DNA from: Hoeflea_A sp965228785
Lineage (GTDB): Bacteria > Pseudomonadota > Alphaproteobacteria > Rhizobiales > Rhizobiaceae
Direction: 5' to 3'
Assembly: GCA_965228785.1 (NCBI GenBank)
Contig: CBDDIF010000002.1
Coordinates: forward strand, 3,410,001-3,474,000
Length of the DNA stretch: 64,000 nucleotides
In this document: positions 32,959 to 40,809 of the stretch, piece by piece
Layout of the letters: the number at the start of each line of letters is the position of its first letter
How positions within the stretch are numbered: the first letter of the stretch is position 1
Made by a program: the position numbers and the translations under genes
The notes under the pieces: generated by a model
What the model saw: the letters and a program-made list of their open reading frames with translations, nothing else
Database searches by the model: none
What the model was told of the DNA's origin: nothing

Positions 32959-34517
32959 GCTACCGTTTTCTCCGCAGCCATACGCTTGAGTCGGTTGCGG
33001 TCGATCTTGCCGGAGGCCATCATCGGCATCTCATCCAGGATGACGATCTCCTCCGGTGCCTTATAGCCGATGGCCCGACGCGCCTGTGTGATGATCTCGG
33101 TGTCCGGCGGGCGATCCGCCCCTGCGTTGAGCGTCACATAGGCCCGAACGTTTTCGCCGTGAACGGGATGACGAATGCCAACGGCGCAGGCGAGCGCAAC
33201 GGCGGGGTGCGCCACGACCGCCTCTTCGACCTCCTGCGGGCAGATGTTCGATCCGTCGTGGACGATGATCTGTTTCTGGCGGCCATGAAACCAAAGGCAA
33301 CCGTCACTGTCTGCCGACACGATGTCGCCGCTGTCGACCCAGCCATCGACGATGCTCTCCCGTGTTGCTTGGGCGTTGTTCCAGTAACCGACGAAGATGC
33401 CGGGGAAGCTGATCCAGAGGCGCCCCTCGCGGCCGGTTGGCACCTCCGCACCTTGCTCGTCCCGGATCGAAACGCTGTAGCCGGCGCCGGGTTTGCCAAT
33501 GGAGCCATTTTTGTGATCCGGCCCGAAAGGATTGAAAGTGGTGGAGCCGGTCTCCGTCATTCCGTAGATTTCGGTAACCTCCAGACCCGACAGGCTCTTG
33601 AAGGACTTTTCCAGTTTGCCGGAGACCTTGTCGCCGCCGGCAATACACATTCTCAAAGAAGCGAAATCATCCGGTGTCGCTTCGGGATCGCGAACCAGCG
33701 CGCTGAGTGCAGCGGGAAGGATCTTGAGCACCGTTGGTCGTTTTTGACGCAGCAGCCGCAGCAGTTCGCCATCATTGTTATCCCGGACGATGTCGATGCG
33801 CGCGCCGGCTGCGAGACCGGCAAGGGAAAACGTGTAGCCGCCCAAATGCGTCATCGACGTCGCTGGCATCAACACGTCCCTGGCTGTCATCCGGTAGCTT
33901 TGCACCATACTGGCCAGCAGCCAGCCGAGGGAACCATGGCTGTGGGTGACACCCTTCGGTTTGCCGGTGCTGCCTGATGTAAAGAAGATGACGGCGGGGG
34001 TATCCGAAGGCTGTTGTTCAAACCCTCCCTCGGGACAAGAGGCATCGAACAGTCCGTTCAACATCGGCTCTTCACCGATCCGTCTGTTGGCGTCGTCATC
34101 GAAGCTGACAAGTCCGAGGGGCAGCCTTTCGACCGTTTTGCTCCCCCTGAGATCGCCCGCCCGCTCGACGTGCGCGAGCAGGAGCGACGCGTTTGAGACT
34201 TGCAGAGCATGATCTATTTCCGGCGCCGTATACCGATAGTTCAAAGGGGTCGAGACAAGACCGGCCTTCAGGCAAGCCAGATAGTGTATCAGTAGCGACG
34301 CCCGGTTCGGCATCAGTGAGGCGACACGGTCGCCTTCGCGAAGTCCGAGCTTCAGGTAGCTTGCGCCCAATCGTGACGAGGACTGATCAACCTCACGCCA
34401 GGATCGGGCCGCCGTCAGGGAAACCAGGGCGTTTGAACTGGACCCTCCGCCGAGGCCAGTGTCTAGGAGGGAACCGGTCAGCAAGGGCCTGTCGAGGGGT
34501 TCTCCGGCAAGCGGCAT
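32955..34517 (-). CDS. AMP-dependent acyl-CoA synthetase/ligase family protein
   Basis: A 520-residue adenylate-forming enzyme. Core motifs: P-loop-like FFTSGSTGKPKGVTHSHG, YGMTETGSTTF, then GWVDSGDIVSADSDGCLWFHGRQK-type region with the ATP-binding Asp, and a C-terminal Lys in MMASGKIDRNRLKR that drives adenylation. It activates a carboxylic acid to an acyl-CoA; the substrate is not predictable. It is convergent with malate synthase G, sharing the TTAG at 32955-32958, and lies next to a LysR gene of the same orientation upstream. Confidence 0.9.
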   Translation of the reverse strand: MPLAGEPLDRPLLTGSLLDTGLGGGSSSNALVSLTAARSWREVDQSSSRLGASYLKLGLREGDRVASLMPNRASLLIHYLACLKAGLVSTPLNYRYTAPEIDHALQVSNASLLLAHVERAGDLRGSKTVERLPLGLVSFDDDANRRIGEEPMLNGLFDASCPEGGFEQQPSDTPAVIFFTSGSTGKPKGVTHSHGSLGWLLASMVQSYRMTARDVLMPATSMTHLGGYTFSLAGLAAGARIDIVRDNNDGELLRLLRQKRPTVLKILPAALSALVRDPEATPDDFASLRMCIAGGDKVSGKLEKSFKSLSGLEVTEIYGMTETGSTTFNPFGPDHKNGSIGKPGAGYSVSIRDEQGAEVPTGREGRLWISFPGIFVGYWNNAQATRESIVDGWVDSGDIVSADSDGCLWFHGRQKQIIVHDGSNICPQEVEEAVVAHPAVALACAVGIRHPVHGENVRAYVTLNAGADRPPDTEIITQARRAIGYKAPEEIVILDEMPMMASGKIDRNRLKRMAAEKTVA

Positions 34518-34585
34518 CTTTACCTGGCTCCGATTTGTCGAAGCGATTTTGCGGATCCAGACTTAACAAATCGTTCGCCATCGTT

Positions 34586-35485
34586 TCATCCGAACGCTTC
34601 CATTTCCTTCAGGATCCAATCCCGGAACGCCCGGATCTTCGGGGCGTTCCGGCGGCTTTTCGGATAGACCAGCCAATAGGCGTGGCCGTCGTCGCAGGTC
34701 AGGTCGAAGGGCTGGACCAGTTGGCCCTGGGCCACGGCTTGGCTGTAGAAAGCAGGCGTCAGAATGCCGACACCCTGGCCGGCTATCGCCGCATTGCCCT
34801 CCAGTACCTGCGAGCCGAAGCCCAGTTTCGGTTTCTTCTTGAGTTGTTTCAAGGCGCTCGCCGGCACGCCGGCTGTTTCGAACCATGTTCGCCACCAGGG
34901 GTCGGACGACTCGAGGATCGGCAGTTTCAGAAGATCGGCCGGTTCATCGATACCGCCCGCCCGATCCACCAGGTCCGGATGCAGCATCGGCGTGAAGAGG
35001 CCACGCAGCAGTAGATGGGTTTCGACATCCGGCCAGCCGCCCGTACCGGCGCGGATCGCCACGTCGACATCCTCGCGGGCAAAATCGACGAGTGTCTGGC
35101 TGAGATCGACTCGCAAGGCCAGCGACGGATTTTCGATCTGGAAGCGCCCTAGCCGCTGCGCCAGGATGTTGGTCGCAAATGTCGCGATCACGCTGAGCAC
35201 CAGAGTCTCGCTCGTGCGCCCCTGGGCTTCAGCAAAGGCGTCGCGCAACAGATCGAGTGCCTCACCGGCCTGTCGCGAAAGCCGCACTCCGGTCCCGGTC
35301 AGCTCGACGCCTCTCGGATGGCGAAGGAAGAGGGCTGAGCCGACACGATCTTCCAGTACCTTGATCTGGTAGCTGACGGCAGCCTGGGTCATACCGAGTT
35401 CGTCGGCGGCCCGGGTGAAACTGGCGTGGCGGGCAGCCGCTTCGAACGCCCGGATGGCCGCCAGCGGCGGCAGGTTCGATGTCAT
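34586..35485 (-). CDS. LysR family regulator (GcvA-like)
   Basis: A 299-residue regulator with the N-terminal winged helix (LAAIRAFEAAARHASFTRAADELGMTQAAVSYQI starts it) and a substrate-binding domain that includes LSVIATFATNILAQRLGRF and a DVAIRAGTGGWPDV segment, the pattern seen in GcvA-type members. It lies upstream of the acyl-CoA ligase on the same strand with a 68-bp gap, and is divergent from the DUF1127-like gene. Either neighbour could be a target. Confidence 0.9.
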   Translation of the reverse strand: MTSNLPPLAAIRAFEAAARHASFTRAADELGMTQAAVSYQIKVLEDRVGSALFLRHPRGVELTGTGVRLSRQAGEALDLLRDAFAEAQGRTSETLVLSVIATFATNILAQRLGRFQIENPSLALRVDLSQTLVDFAREDVDVAIRAGTGGWPDVETHLLLRGLFTPMLHPDLVDRAGGIDEPADLLKLPILESSDPWWRTWFETAGVPASALKQLKKKPKLGFGSQVLEGNAAIAGQGVGILTPAFYSQAVAQGQLVQPFDLTCDDGHAYWLVYPKSRRNAPKIRAFRDWILKEMEAFG

Positions 35486-35588
35486 GCGATATCAAATCTC
35501 CTTATGCCTCATTGGTCATATTCGATTGGATGACTGTACTGGAAAACCCCATTTTCAGGATCAGACCAAATCAGGAATAGTGACCAAA

Positions 35589-35765
35589 ATGACCCAGCAC
35601 CCTATAACAAGCCCCAATTTGTGGCGATTTTTCAAAAATATTGCCGGATTCGTCACGGAAGCGCCAGCGCGCCGCAGGCACGGGAGGCGTGACCGTTGGC
35701 TTCGTGCCGACATGCGCTACCTGTCTTCGCACACCAAGCGTGACATTGGCTGGCCTGATATCTGA
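35589..35765 (+). CDS. Short DUF1127-like (YjiS-type) protein
   Basis: A 58-residue basic protein starting at ATG 35589. Its C-terminus, ADMRYLSSHTKRDIGWPDI, follows the DUF1127 pattern in which a Leu-rich helix ends in DIG-x-x-DI. The middle is Arg-rich (ARRRHGRRDR), suiting RNA or protein contacts. In Agrobacterium and Rhodobacter related small proteins influence RNA turnover and phosphate or carbon metabolism. No other gene overlaps it. The upstream ribosome site is weak. Confidence 0.7.
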   Translation: MTQHPITSPNLWRFFKNIAGFVTEAPARRRHGRRDRWLRADMRYLSSHTKRDIGWPDI

Positions 35766-35857
35766 TCTTAATCAATGCTGGCCAACTGCAGGCCAACACC
35801 CTTGCGAGCCGGGCAACGATCGGTTCTGGTAGATTGATCGAGCGCCCGGAGACCTTC

Positions 35858-35901
35858 CGGCGCGAAGCGTAATCAGGCGGTGCCGTTTCGGCATCGCGCC
35901 G
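35858..35901 (+). promoter_or_regulatory. Nested hairpin in the leader of the quinone-reductase-like gene
   Basis: An outer 8-bp stem (CGGCGCGA 35858-35865 with TCGCGCCG 35894-35901) encloses a second hairpin, TGCCG-TTT-CGGCA (35881-35893), lying flush against the outer 3' arm. The structure ends 15 bases before ATG 35917, so folding could affect ribosome access. No T-run follows. Function is inference. Confidence 0.4.
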
Positions 35902-35916
35902 ACAGGTGCAAGGGCG

Positions 35917-36930
35917 ATGAAATATTGGTGTTTCCAGGACGGGTTCGGGCTCGACAATCTCGTTGCGCTGCAACGCGAAACGCCGCAGCCGGGACCGGGC
36001 GAGGTCCTGCTCGAAATGGCGGCGGCATCGCTCAATTATCGTGACCTGGTGGTCATGCGCGGCGAACACGGCAAGGCGGTGCAGCCGCCGCTGATCCCGC
36101 TTTCAGATGGCGTCGGAACGGTCGTGGAGGTCGGAAAGGGCGTCGCGGACTTCGACATCGGCGACCGGGTATCACCTCTGTTTCTGCAACACTGGATGGG
36201 CGGCGCACCGCCTGCAAATCTGGAGGCCGGCCGGCTTGGCGGACCGCTTGACGGCGTTTTGGCCTCGCACTGCATTTTTCCGGCAGTTGGTCTTGTCAAG
36301 CCGCCCGACCACCTGTCGGACGCGCAGGCAGCCACCCTGCCCTGCGCCGGTGTGACCGCCTGGAGCGCACTGTCGGAACCGGAACCGCTGCGTCCGGGCG
36401 AAACGGTGCTGATCCAGGGATCGGGTGGCGTCGCACTGATGGCTCTGGCCCTGGCACGGGCCGCGGGAGCCAGGGTCCTGATGACCACCTCTTCGACAGC
36501 AAAGGCTGATCGGTTGACCGCGCTCGGCGCCGATGTCGTGATCGACCGCAATGCCACGCCTTCTTGGGCACGCGCAGTGCGCGAAGCGACCGGCGGCGCC
36601 GGTTGCGACCGGGTTCTCGAGCTCGGCGGTGCCGCAACCTTCAACGAATCCATGAAGGCGGTGAGAACCGGGGGCAGCGTTATCCTGATCGGCAATGTCA
36701 CCGGCTCGACGGCCGAGTTCTTCCTGCCGCTGGCGCTCACACGCCGGCTGCGGCTATGCGCCGTCTCGGTCGGTTCGAAACAGGATTTCGCCAAACTGAA
36801 CAGCGCGATCGACCTGCATCGCATCGAGCCGGTCGTCGACCGTGTGTTCGATTATGACGATGCGCCGGACGCCTTCCGGGCTCTCGACCAGGGCGGTCAC
36901 TTCGGAAACATCTGCATCGCCTGCCGATAG
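35917..36930 (+). CDS. Zinc-independent MDR-superfamily alcohol dehydrogenase/quinone reductase
   Basis: A 337-residue medium-chain dehydrogenase/reductase. The N-terminal half has AAASLNYRDLVVMRGEHG and PLSDGVGTVVEVGKGVADFDIGDRV; the Rossmann half has LIQGSGGVALMALALARAAGARVL and ALGADVVIDRN. The GHE zinc-ligand pattern and the structural-zinc Cys cluster are missing, pointing to a quinone oxidoreductase or enoyl reductase type using NADPH. It is convergent with the LysR gene at 36940. The substrate is unknown. Confidence 0.9.
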   Translation: MKYWCFQDGFGLDNLVALQRETPQPGPGEVLLEMAAASLNYRDLVVMRGEHGKAVQPPLIPLSDGVGTVVEVGKGVADFDIGDRVSPLFLQHWMGGAPPANLEAGRLGGPLDGVLASHCIFPAVGLVKPPDHLSDAQAATLPCAGVTAWSALSEPEPLRPGETVLIQGSGGVALMALALARAAGARVLMTTSSTAKADRLTALGADVVIDRNATPSWARAVREATGGAGCDRVLELGGAATFNESMKAVRTGGSVILIGNVTGSTAEFFLPLALTRRLRLCAVSVGSKQDFAKLNSAIDLHRIEPVVDRVFDYDDAPDAFRALDQGGHFGNICIACR

Positions 36931-36939
36931 TGCTCTGGT

Positions 36940-37854
36940 CTAACGTGGTGCGAGGGTTCCCGGCCGGAGTGCGCCAAAGGCTTCGGCTAGCATGTCGAAG
37001 ACCACACGGATCCGCCGACTGGTGTGAAGCTCCCGGTGGGTGACCAGCCAGACAGGCACCTCGATCGGTCCGAGGTCAGGCAGAACCGGTTCGAGATCCG
37101 GATACTTCGCAGCGACGTCGCGGGTAAAGATGCAGATCCCGAGACCCTGCCTGACCAGTTCCACCATGACCGTGCCGCTCTCGGTCATCAGTTTGAAATT
37201 GTCCTCGGTCAGCGGCAGCCCAAGGTCTTTCAGGAAGGGCAGCATACGGCCAACATCGGAAAAGCCGATCCACTGCGAACCGGCCAGGTCTGCCGGAGCG
37301 CGGGGGCGGCCGATCCGGTCGAGGTAATCGGGCGACGCGTAGAGATGTGCCGTGGTTTGGCCGACCAACCGCGCTATCAGTTCGGGTTGTTCGGGACGGC
37401 CATGACGAATGGCGATGTCGGCTTCCCGCCGCATCAGGTCCTGGACCTCGTTGGCAGCTATGATTTCAAGGGTGATACCCGGCGCCGCCTCGCGTATGCG
37501 TCGCAGAATGGGTGGCAGGTGCAGGGTTGCCAACATATTGGTCGCTGTGATGCTGACATGACCGTCGATGGCCTGCGACTGGCCGGACGCTGTCAGCGAA
37601 ACGCGGCTGGCGGCCTCGCCCATGGCGCGGAAATGGTCGAGCAGTTCCAGCCCGGCCTGGGTCAGCGACAAGGACCGGCCGACCCGTTCAAAAAGCGTGA
37701 CCCCCAGTCCCTCTTCCAGCGCGGCGACCTGCCGGCTGAGCGTCGGCTGGGTCAAGCCAAGCGCCCGGGCAGCAGCGGATAGCGATCCTTCCTCTGCCGT
37801 TGCGAGAAAAGCCCGCCCCTGGTTCCAGTCGAAGCCAATACCCTGCCAATTCAT
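36940..37854 (-). CDS. LysR family transcriptional regulator
   Basis: A 304-residue regulator. The start at ATG 37854 (MNWQGIGFDWNQGRAFLATAEEG) places the winged helix, SAAARALGLTQPTLSRQVAALE, at the expected distance; the frame is open to 38109 but the extra residues are not LysR-like. The C-terminal ligand domain includes READIAIRHGRPEQPELIARLVG. It is divergent from the methyltransferase at 38002, and the gap has palindromes fit for autoregulation. Close relatives often repress a divergent gene. Confidence 0.9.
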   Translation of the reverse strand: MNWQGIGFDWNQGRAFLATAEEGSLSAAARALGLTQPTLSRQVAALEEGLGVTLFERVGRSLSLTQAGLELLDHFRAMGEAASRVSLTASGQSQAIDGHVSITATNMLATLHLPPILRRIREAAPGITLEIIAANEVQDLMRREADIAIRHGRPEQPELIARLVGQTTAHLYASPDYLDRIGRPRAPADLAGSQWIGFSDVGRMLPFLKDLGLPLTEDNFKLMTESGTVMVELVRQGLGICIFTRDVAAKYPDLEPVLPDLGPIEVPVWLVTHRELHTSRRIRVVFDMLAEAFGALRPGTLAPR

Positions 37855-37874
37855 GCAAATACGTATAAACCATC

Positions 37875-37901
37875 TGCGAATTTTCGCAATTTCATTCGAA
37901 T
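37875..37901. promoter_or_regulatory. Palindromes in the LysR/methyltransferase divergent region
   Basis: TGCGAA-TT-TTCGCA (37875-37888) and the palindrome ATTCGAAT (37894-37901) lie side by side, directly upstream of the LysR start. LysR proteins bind interrupted palindromes near their own promoters, so this may be the autoregulatory site. The AT-rich flank could carry a promoter. Confidence 0.45.
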
Positions 37902-38001
37902 AATTGCATATGTATTTCAGGATGAAACCAACCACATATCCAAGCCAACCGCATCGGCTTCCTGGCCGATGCGCATCCCGCGACAGCGAAAGGGGCACCC
38001 C

Positions 38002-38625
38002 ATGGTAGCCGGAGACGTATTCTGGAACCGAGCGGCAAAACGGTATTCGGAACAGCCGATCAAGAACATGGATGCCTATGAGCAGACCATGGACCGAACC
38101 AGGTCTCACCTGCGTCCGGACGACCAGGTTCTGGAAGTCGGTTGCGGCACCGGTTCAACGGCGCTGCTCTTGGCAAAACATGTCGCTCACATCACCGGCA
38201 GCGACCTCTCGTCCGCGATGGTCGACATCGCACGCCAGAAAGGCCGCGACCAGAATATCGACAATGTCGACTTCGTTCGCTCTCCGGCCGATGGTGTTCA
38301 GAAGCCGGACGGGTCCTACGATGCCGTGCTTGCCTTCAACCTTGTGCATCTGATCCGGGACCGCCAAGAGGCAATACGTCAGGTTCGCAGACTGCTGAAA
38401 CCCGGCGGCCTGTTCATCTCGAAGACCCCTTGCCTGGCAAGCCGCAGGTGGCTGTTGGGGCTGCCTATCATGGCCATGCAGTTGTTCGGTCGGGCACCCT
38501 ATGTAGCGTTCCTCAACGTCGCGGAGCTTGATAAGCTGGTCGAGAGCGAAGGGTTCACCATCATCGAAACCGGCGCCTATCCGGCCTCGGTGCCGAGCCG
38601 CTTCATCGTCGCCCGAAAGGACTGA
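38002..38625 (+). CDS. Class I SAM-dependent methyltransferase
   Basis: A 207-residue methyltransferase with AAGGGG ahead of ATG 38002. SAM motif I is QVLEVGCGTGSTALLLA, the acidic end of strand 2 is TGSDLSSAMVDIARQKG, motif post-II is GSYDAVLAFNLVHLI, and motif III is LLKPGGLFISKTPCL. It is of the Methyltransf_11/25 type with an unknown small-molecule acceptor. It is divergent from the LysR gene and 67 bp upstream of the GntR operon. Confidence 0.9.
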   Translation: MVAGDVFWNRAAKRYSEQPIKNMDAYEQTMDRTRSHLRPDDQVLEVGCGTGSTALLLAKHVAHITGSDLSSAMVDIARQKGRDQNIDNVDFVRSPADGVQKPDGSYDAVLAFNLVHLIRDRQEAIRQVRRLLKPGGLFISKTPCLASRRWLLGLPIMAMQLFGRAPYVAFLNVAELDKLVESEGFTIIETGAYPASVPSRFIVARKD

Positions 38626-38649
38626 CCAGGACACTTGCCTCTTGCGGTT

Positions 38650-38680
38650 GTGTATTGGTGTATTATATGTGCAATACACC
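38650..38680. promoter_or_regulatory. Nested inverted repeats upstream of the GntR/YtrA gene
   Basis: GTGTATTG (38650-38657) pairs with CAATACAC (38672-38679), and GGTGTATT (38657-38664) pairs with AATACACC (38673-38680), so the right half-site can pair with two left half-sites. The core TATTATATGT suits a -10 element. YtrA-type GntR repressors bind TGTATT/AATACA boxes over their own promoters, so this is the likely autoregulatory operator. Confidence 0.7.
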
Positions 38681-38692
38681 AACGGAGACCAC

Positions 38693-39049
38693 ATGACGTC
38701 CTGGAACGACGCACAGCCGATCTTTCTGCAGATCCGCCAGCAGCTCATCGAGATGATCCTCACCGGATCGATTCCCGAGGGCGAGGCGCTGCCGTCGGTT
38801 CGACAGATCGCGATGGATCTGTCTGTCAATCCATTGACGGTCACCAAGGCCTATCAGTCGCTGGTAGACATGGATGTGGTCACACGCAAGAGGGGGTTGG
38901 GCATGTATGTCGCAGAGGGCGCGCGCAATGCGCTGCTGACGCACGAGCGGGAAAAGTTTCTCGCTGACGACTGGCCGCGCATCAGGGCGCGCATAACGGC
39001 TCTGGAACTCGATGCGGCGGACCTTCTGGGCAATGGAGGTGGCCGATGA
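38693..39049 (+). CDS. GntR family regulator, YtrA subfamily
   Basis: A 118-residue regulator starting at ATG 38693 with GGAG upstream. The winged helix (PIFLQIRQQLIEMILTGSI, then ALPSVRQIAMDLSVNPLTVTKAYQSL) takes most of the protein, followed by only a short helical tail, as in YtrA regulators of ABC transporter operons. It overlaps the ATPase gene by four bases (ATGA), and an operator-like repeat lies over its promoter, so autoregulation of the three-gene operon is likely. Confidence 0.93.
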   Translation: MTSWNDAQPIFLQIRQQLIEMILTGSIPEGEALPSVRQIAMDLSVNPLTVTKAYQSLVDMDVVTRKRGLGMYVAEGARNALLTHEREKFLADDWPRIRARITALELDAADLLGNGGGR

Positions 39050-39921
39050 CGGAAGCGTCGGTCATCGCCCAGGCCAGCGGGCTCACCAAGAGTTTCGGGC
39101 GCAAACAGGTGCTGCGTGGTATCGACTTCACCATTCCCTCGGGCCGTATTTACGGCCTGGTGGGTGAAAACGGCGCCGGCAAGACCACCACCCTCAATGC
39201 GCTGCTCGGCCTGACCGGCTGCGGAGGACGCATAGAAGTGCTGGGGCTCGACCCGTTTCGCCACCGCGCCCGGCTGATGCGGGATGTCGCCTTCATTTCG
39301 GATGTCGCCAGTCTGCCGCGCTTCCTGCGGGTCGGTCAGCTTCTCGACCTGGTCAACTCCATCCACCCGGCATTCGATCGGAACAAGGCGGAGACCTTCC
39401 TGAAGGATACCAAGCTGAAGCGCGGCCAGCGGATCAAGACACTGTCCAAAGGCATGCTCGCCCAGCTGCATCTTTCGGTGGTCATGGCCATTGATGCGCG
39501 ACTCCTGGTGCTCGACGAACCGACGCTGGGTCTCGACATTCCGTTCCGCAAGATGTTCTACCGCCGGCTGATCGATGACTACATGAGTGCCGAGCGCACA
39601 ATCATCATCACCACCCATCAGGTGGACGAAATCGAGTTCATGCTGACAGACATCCTGTTTATCCGCGACGGCGACATCCTGCTCGACCAGTCGATGGAAG
39701 AAATCGCCGAACAGTTCGCGCAGGTGCTCGTTTCAGGCGAAAGTGTCGAAGACGCGCTGGCGATGAAGCCACTCTATAGTGAGAAACGCTTCGACCTGAC
39801 GGCGATGGTGTTCAAGGGCATTCCGCGTCAGACCCTGGAGGCTTTTGGTCCGGTGACCACGCCGACGCTCTCCGACCTGTTCGTCACGCTGGCCCAGCAC
39901 GAACCGGAGGGAGAAGGCTGA
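39046..39921 (+). CDS. ABC transporter ATP-binding protein
   Basis: A 291-residue ATPase. Walker A is GENGAGKTTTLNALL, the signature region is KTLSKGMLAQLHLSVVMA (LSKGM in place of LSGGQ), Walker B is LLVLDEPTLGLDI, and the switch His is in IITTHQVDEIE. The altered signature is common in YtrB/BcrA-like exporters. It is co-translated with the GntR gene upstream and the permease downstream, making a small exporter that may respond to antibiotics or envelope stress. Confidence 0.94.
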   Translation: MTEASVIAQASGLTKSFGRKQVLRGIDFTIPSGRIYGLVGENGAGKTTTLNALLGLTGCGGRIEVLGLDPFRHRARLMRDVAFISDVASLPRFLRVGQLLDLVNSIHPAFDRNKAETFLKDTKLKRGQRIKTLSKGMLAQLHLSVVMAIDARLLVLDEPTLGLDIPFRKMFYRRLIDDYMSAERTIIITTHQVDEIEFMLTDILFIRDGDILLDQSMEEIAEQFAQVLVSGESVEDALAMKPLYSEKRFDLTAMVFKGIPRQTLEAFGPVTTPTLSDLFVTLAQHEPEGEG

Positions 39922-40802
39922 TGCGCGCCATGTCTGCCCTGATCAAACGTGAATATCTGGAACACCGGATCGCATTCTTCTACATGCCGATCTTCCTGAT
40001 CGTCGTCGTCGTGGTCGGTGTCGTGCTGTTGCTGACAACGGGTCGCGCCGAATTCGACATTCCGGCCGGCGCAGTTCTCGCCAGCCCGCAGATCTACGAA
40101 GTCATCATCGCCGGCATTTTCGGCCTGTGGGCGGCCTATCTGCTGATCGGTCTGTTCTTCTATTACGCCGACGCGTTTTCCGCAGACCGCAGGAACAATG
40201 CGTTGCTGTTCTGGAAGTCGATGCCGCAAAGCGATCTGAAGATCCTGACCTGCAAGGCGTTGTCCGGCATCACGGTCTTTCCGATCATGATTTTCATCTT
40301 TGCCATCCTGACAGCCCTGATCGTCTGGGGAATGCTGCTCGTCTTTGCCGCACAGCATCCGTTCATAGCGGCGCCGGAGCCCTACGCCGCCGTCAACAGC
40401 CTGGGTCGCATGGGTGTCGTCGGCGCCGCCTATTTCGGGTTGACGCTGTTGTGGTACGCGCCGCTGCTTGCCTGGGTCGCCGGACTGTCGACACTGTTTA
40501 GCCGCTGGAGCATACCTCTTGCCGTCCTGATCCCGGCAATCGTTATTCTGCTGGAATTCCTCAACAGCCTCGGCCGCGAAACCGGCCGGCCGATCGCCGG
40601 CTATCTGGCCGGACGGTTCGAAGGCTTTCCGAACGAGGAACAGGCACTCACCCTGCTGACCAATCCCCTGGAAGGACCACCCGCCCTCCTTAACCTCATT
40701 CTGTCGAGCATCGACTGGTGGGAGATGGGCTATGGGCTCGCATTCACGGCGGTGATCGTGATCCTGGCGAGTGAGTACCGGCGGCGCCGGATCGAAGCTT
40801 AG
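39921..40802 (+). CDS. ABC-2 type permease
   Basis: A 293-residue membrane protein with about six hydrophobic helices, for example IAFFYMPIFLIVVVVVGVVLL and VIIAGIFGLWAAYLLIGLFFYYADAF. Segment SADRRNNALLFWKSMPQSDL is the usual cytosolic loop of ABC-2 permeases that couples with the ATPase. It starts one base before the ATPase stop. It is convergent with the acyl-CoA synthetase, 7 bp apart. Confidence 0.9.
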   Translation: MRAMSALIKREYLEHRIAFFYMPIFLIVVVVVGVVLLLTTGRAEFDIPAGAVLASPQIYEVIIAGIFGLWAAYLLIGLFFYYADAFSADRRNNALLFWKSMPQSDLKILTCKALSGITVFPIMIFIFAILTALIVWGMLLVFAAQHPFIAAPEPYAAVNSLGRMGVVGAAYFGLTLLWYAPLLAWVAGLSTLFSRWSIPLAVLIPAIVILLEFLNSLGRETGRPIAGYLAGRFEGFPNEEQALTLLTNPLEGPPALLNLILSSIDWWEMGYGLAFTAVIVILASEYRRRRIEA

Positions 40803-40809
40803 CCCATCG

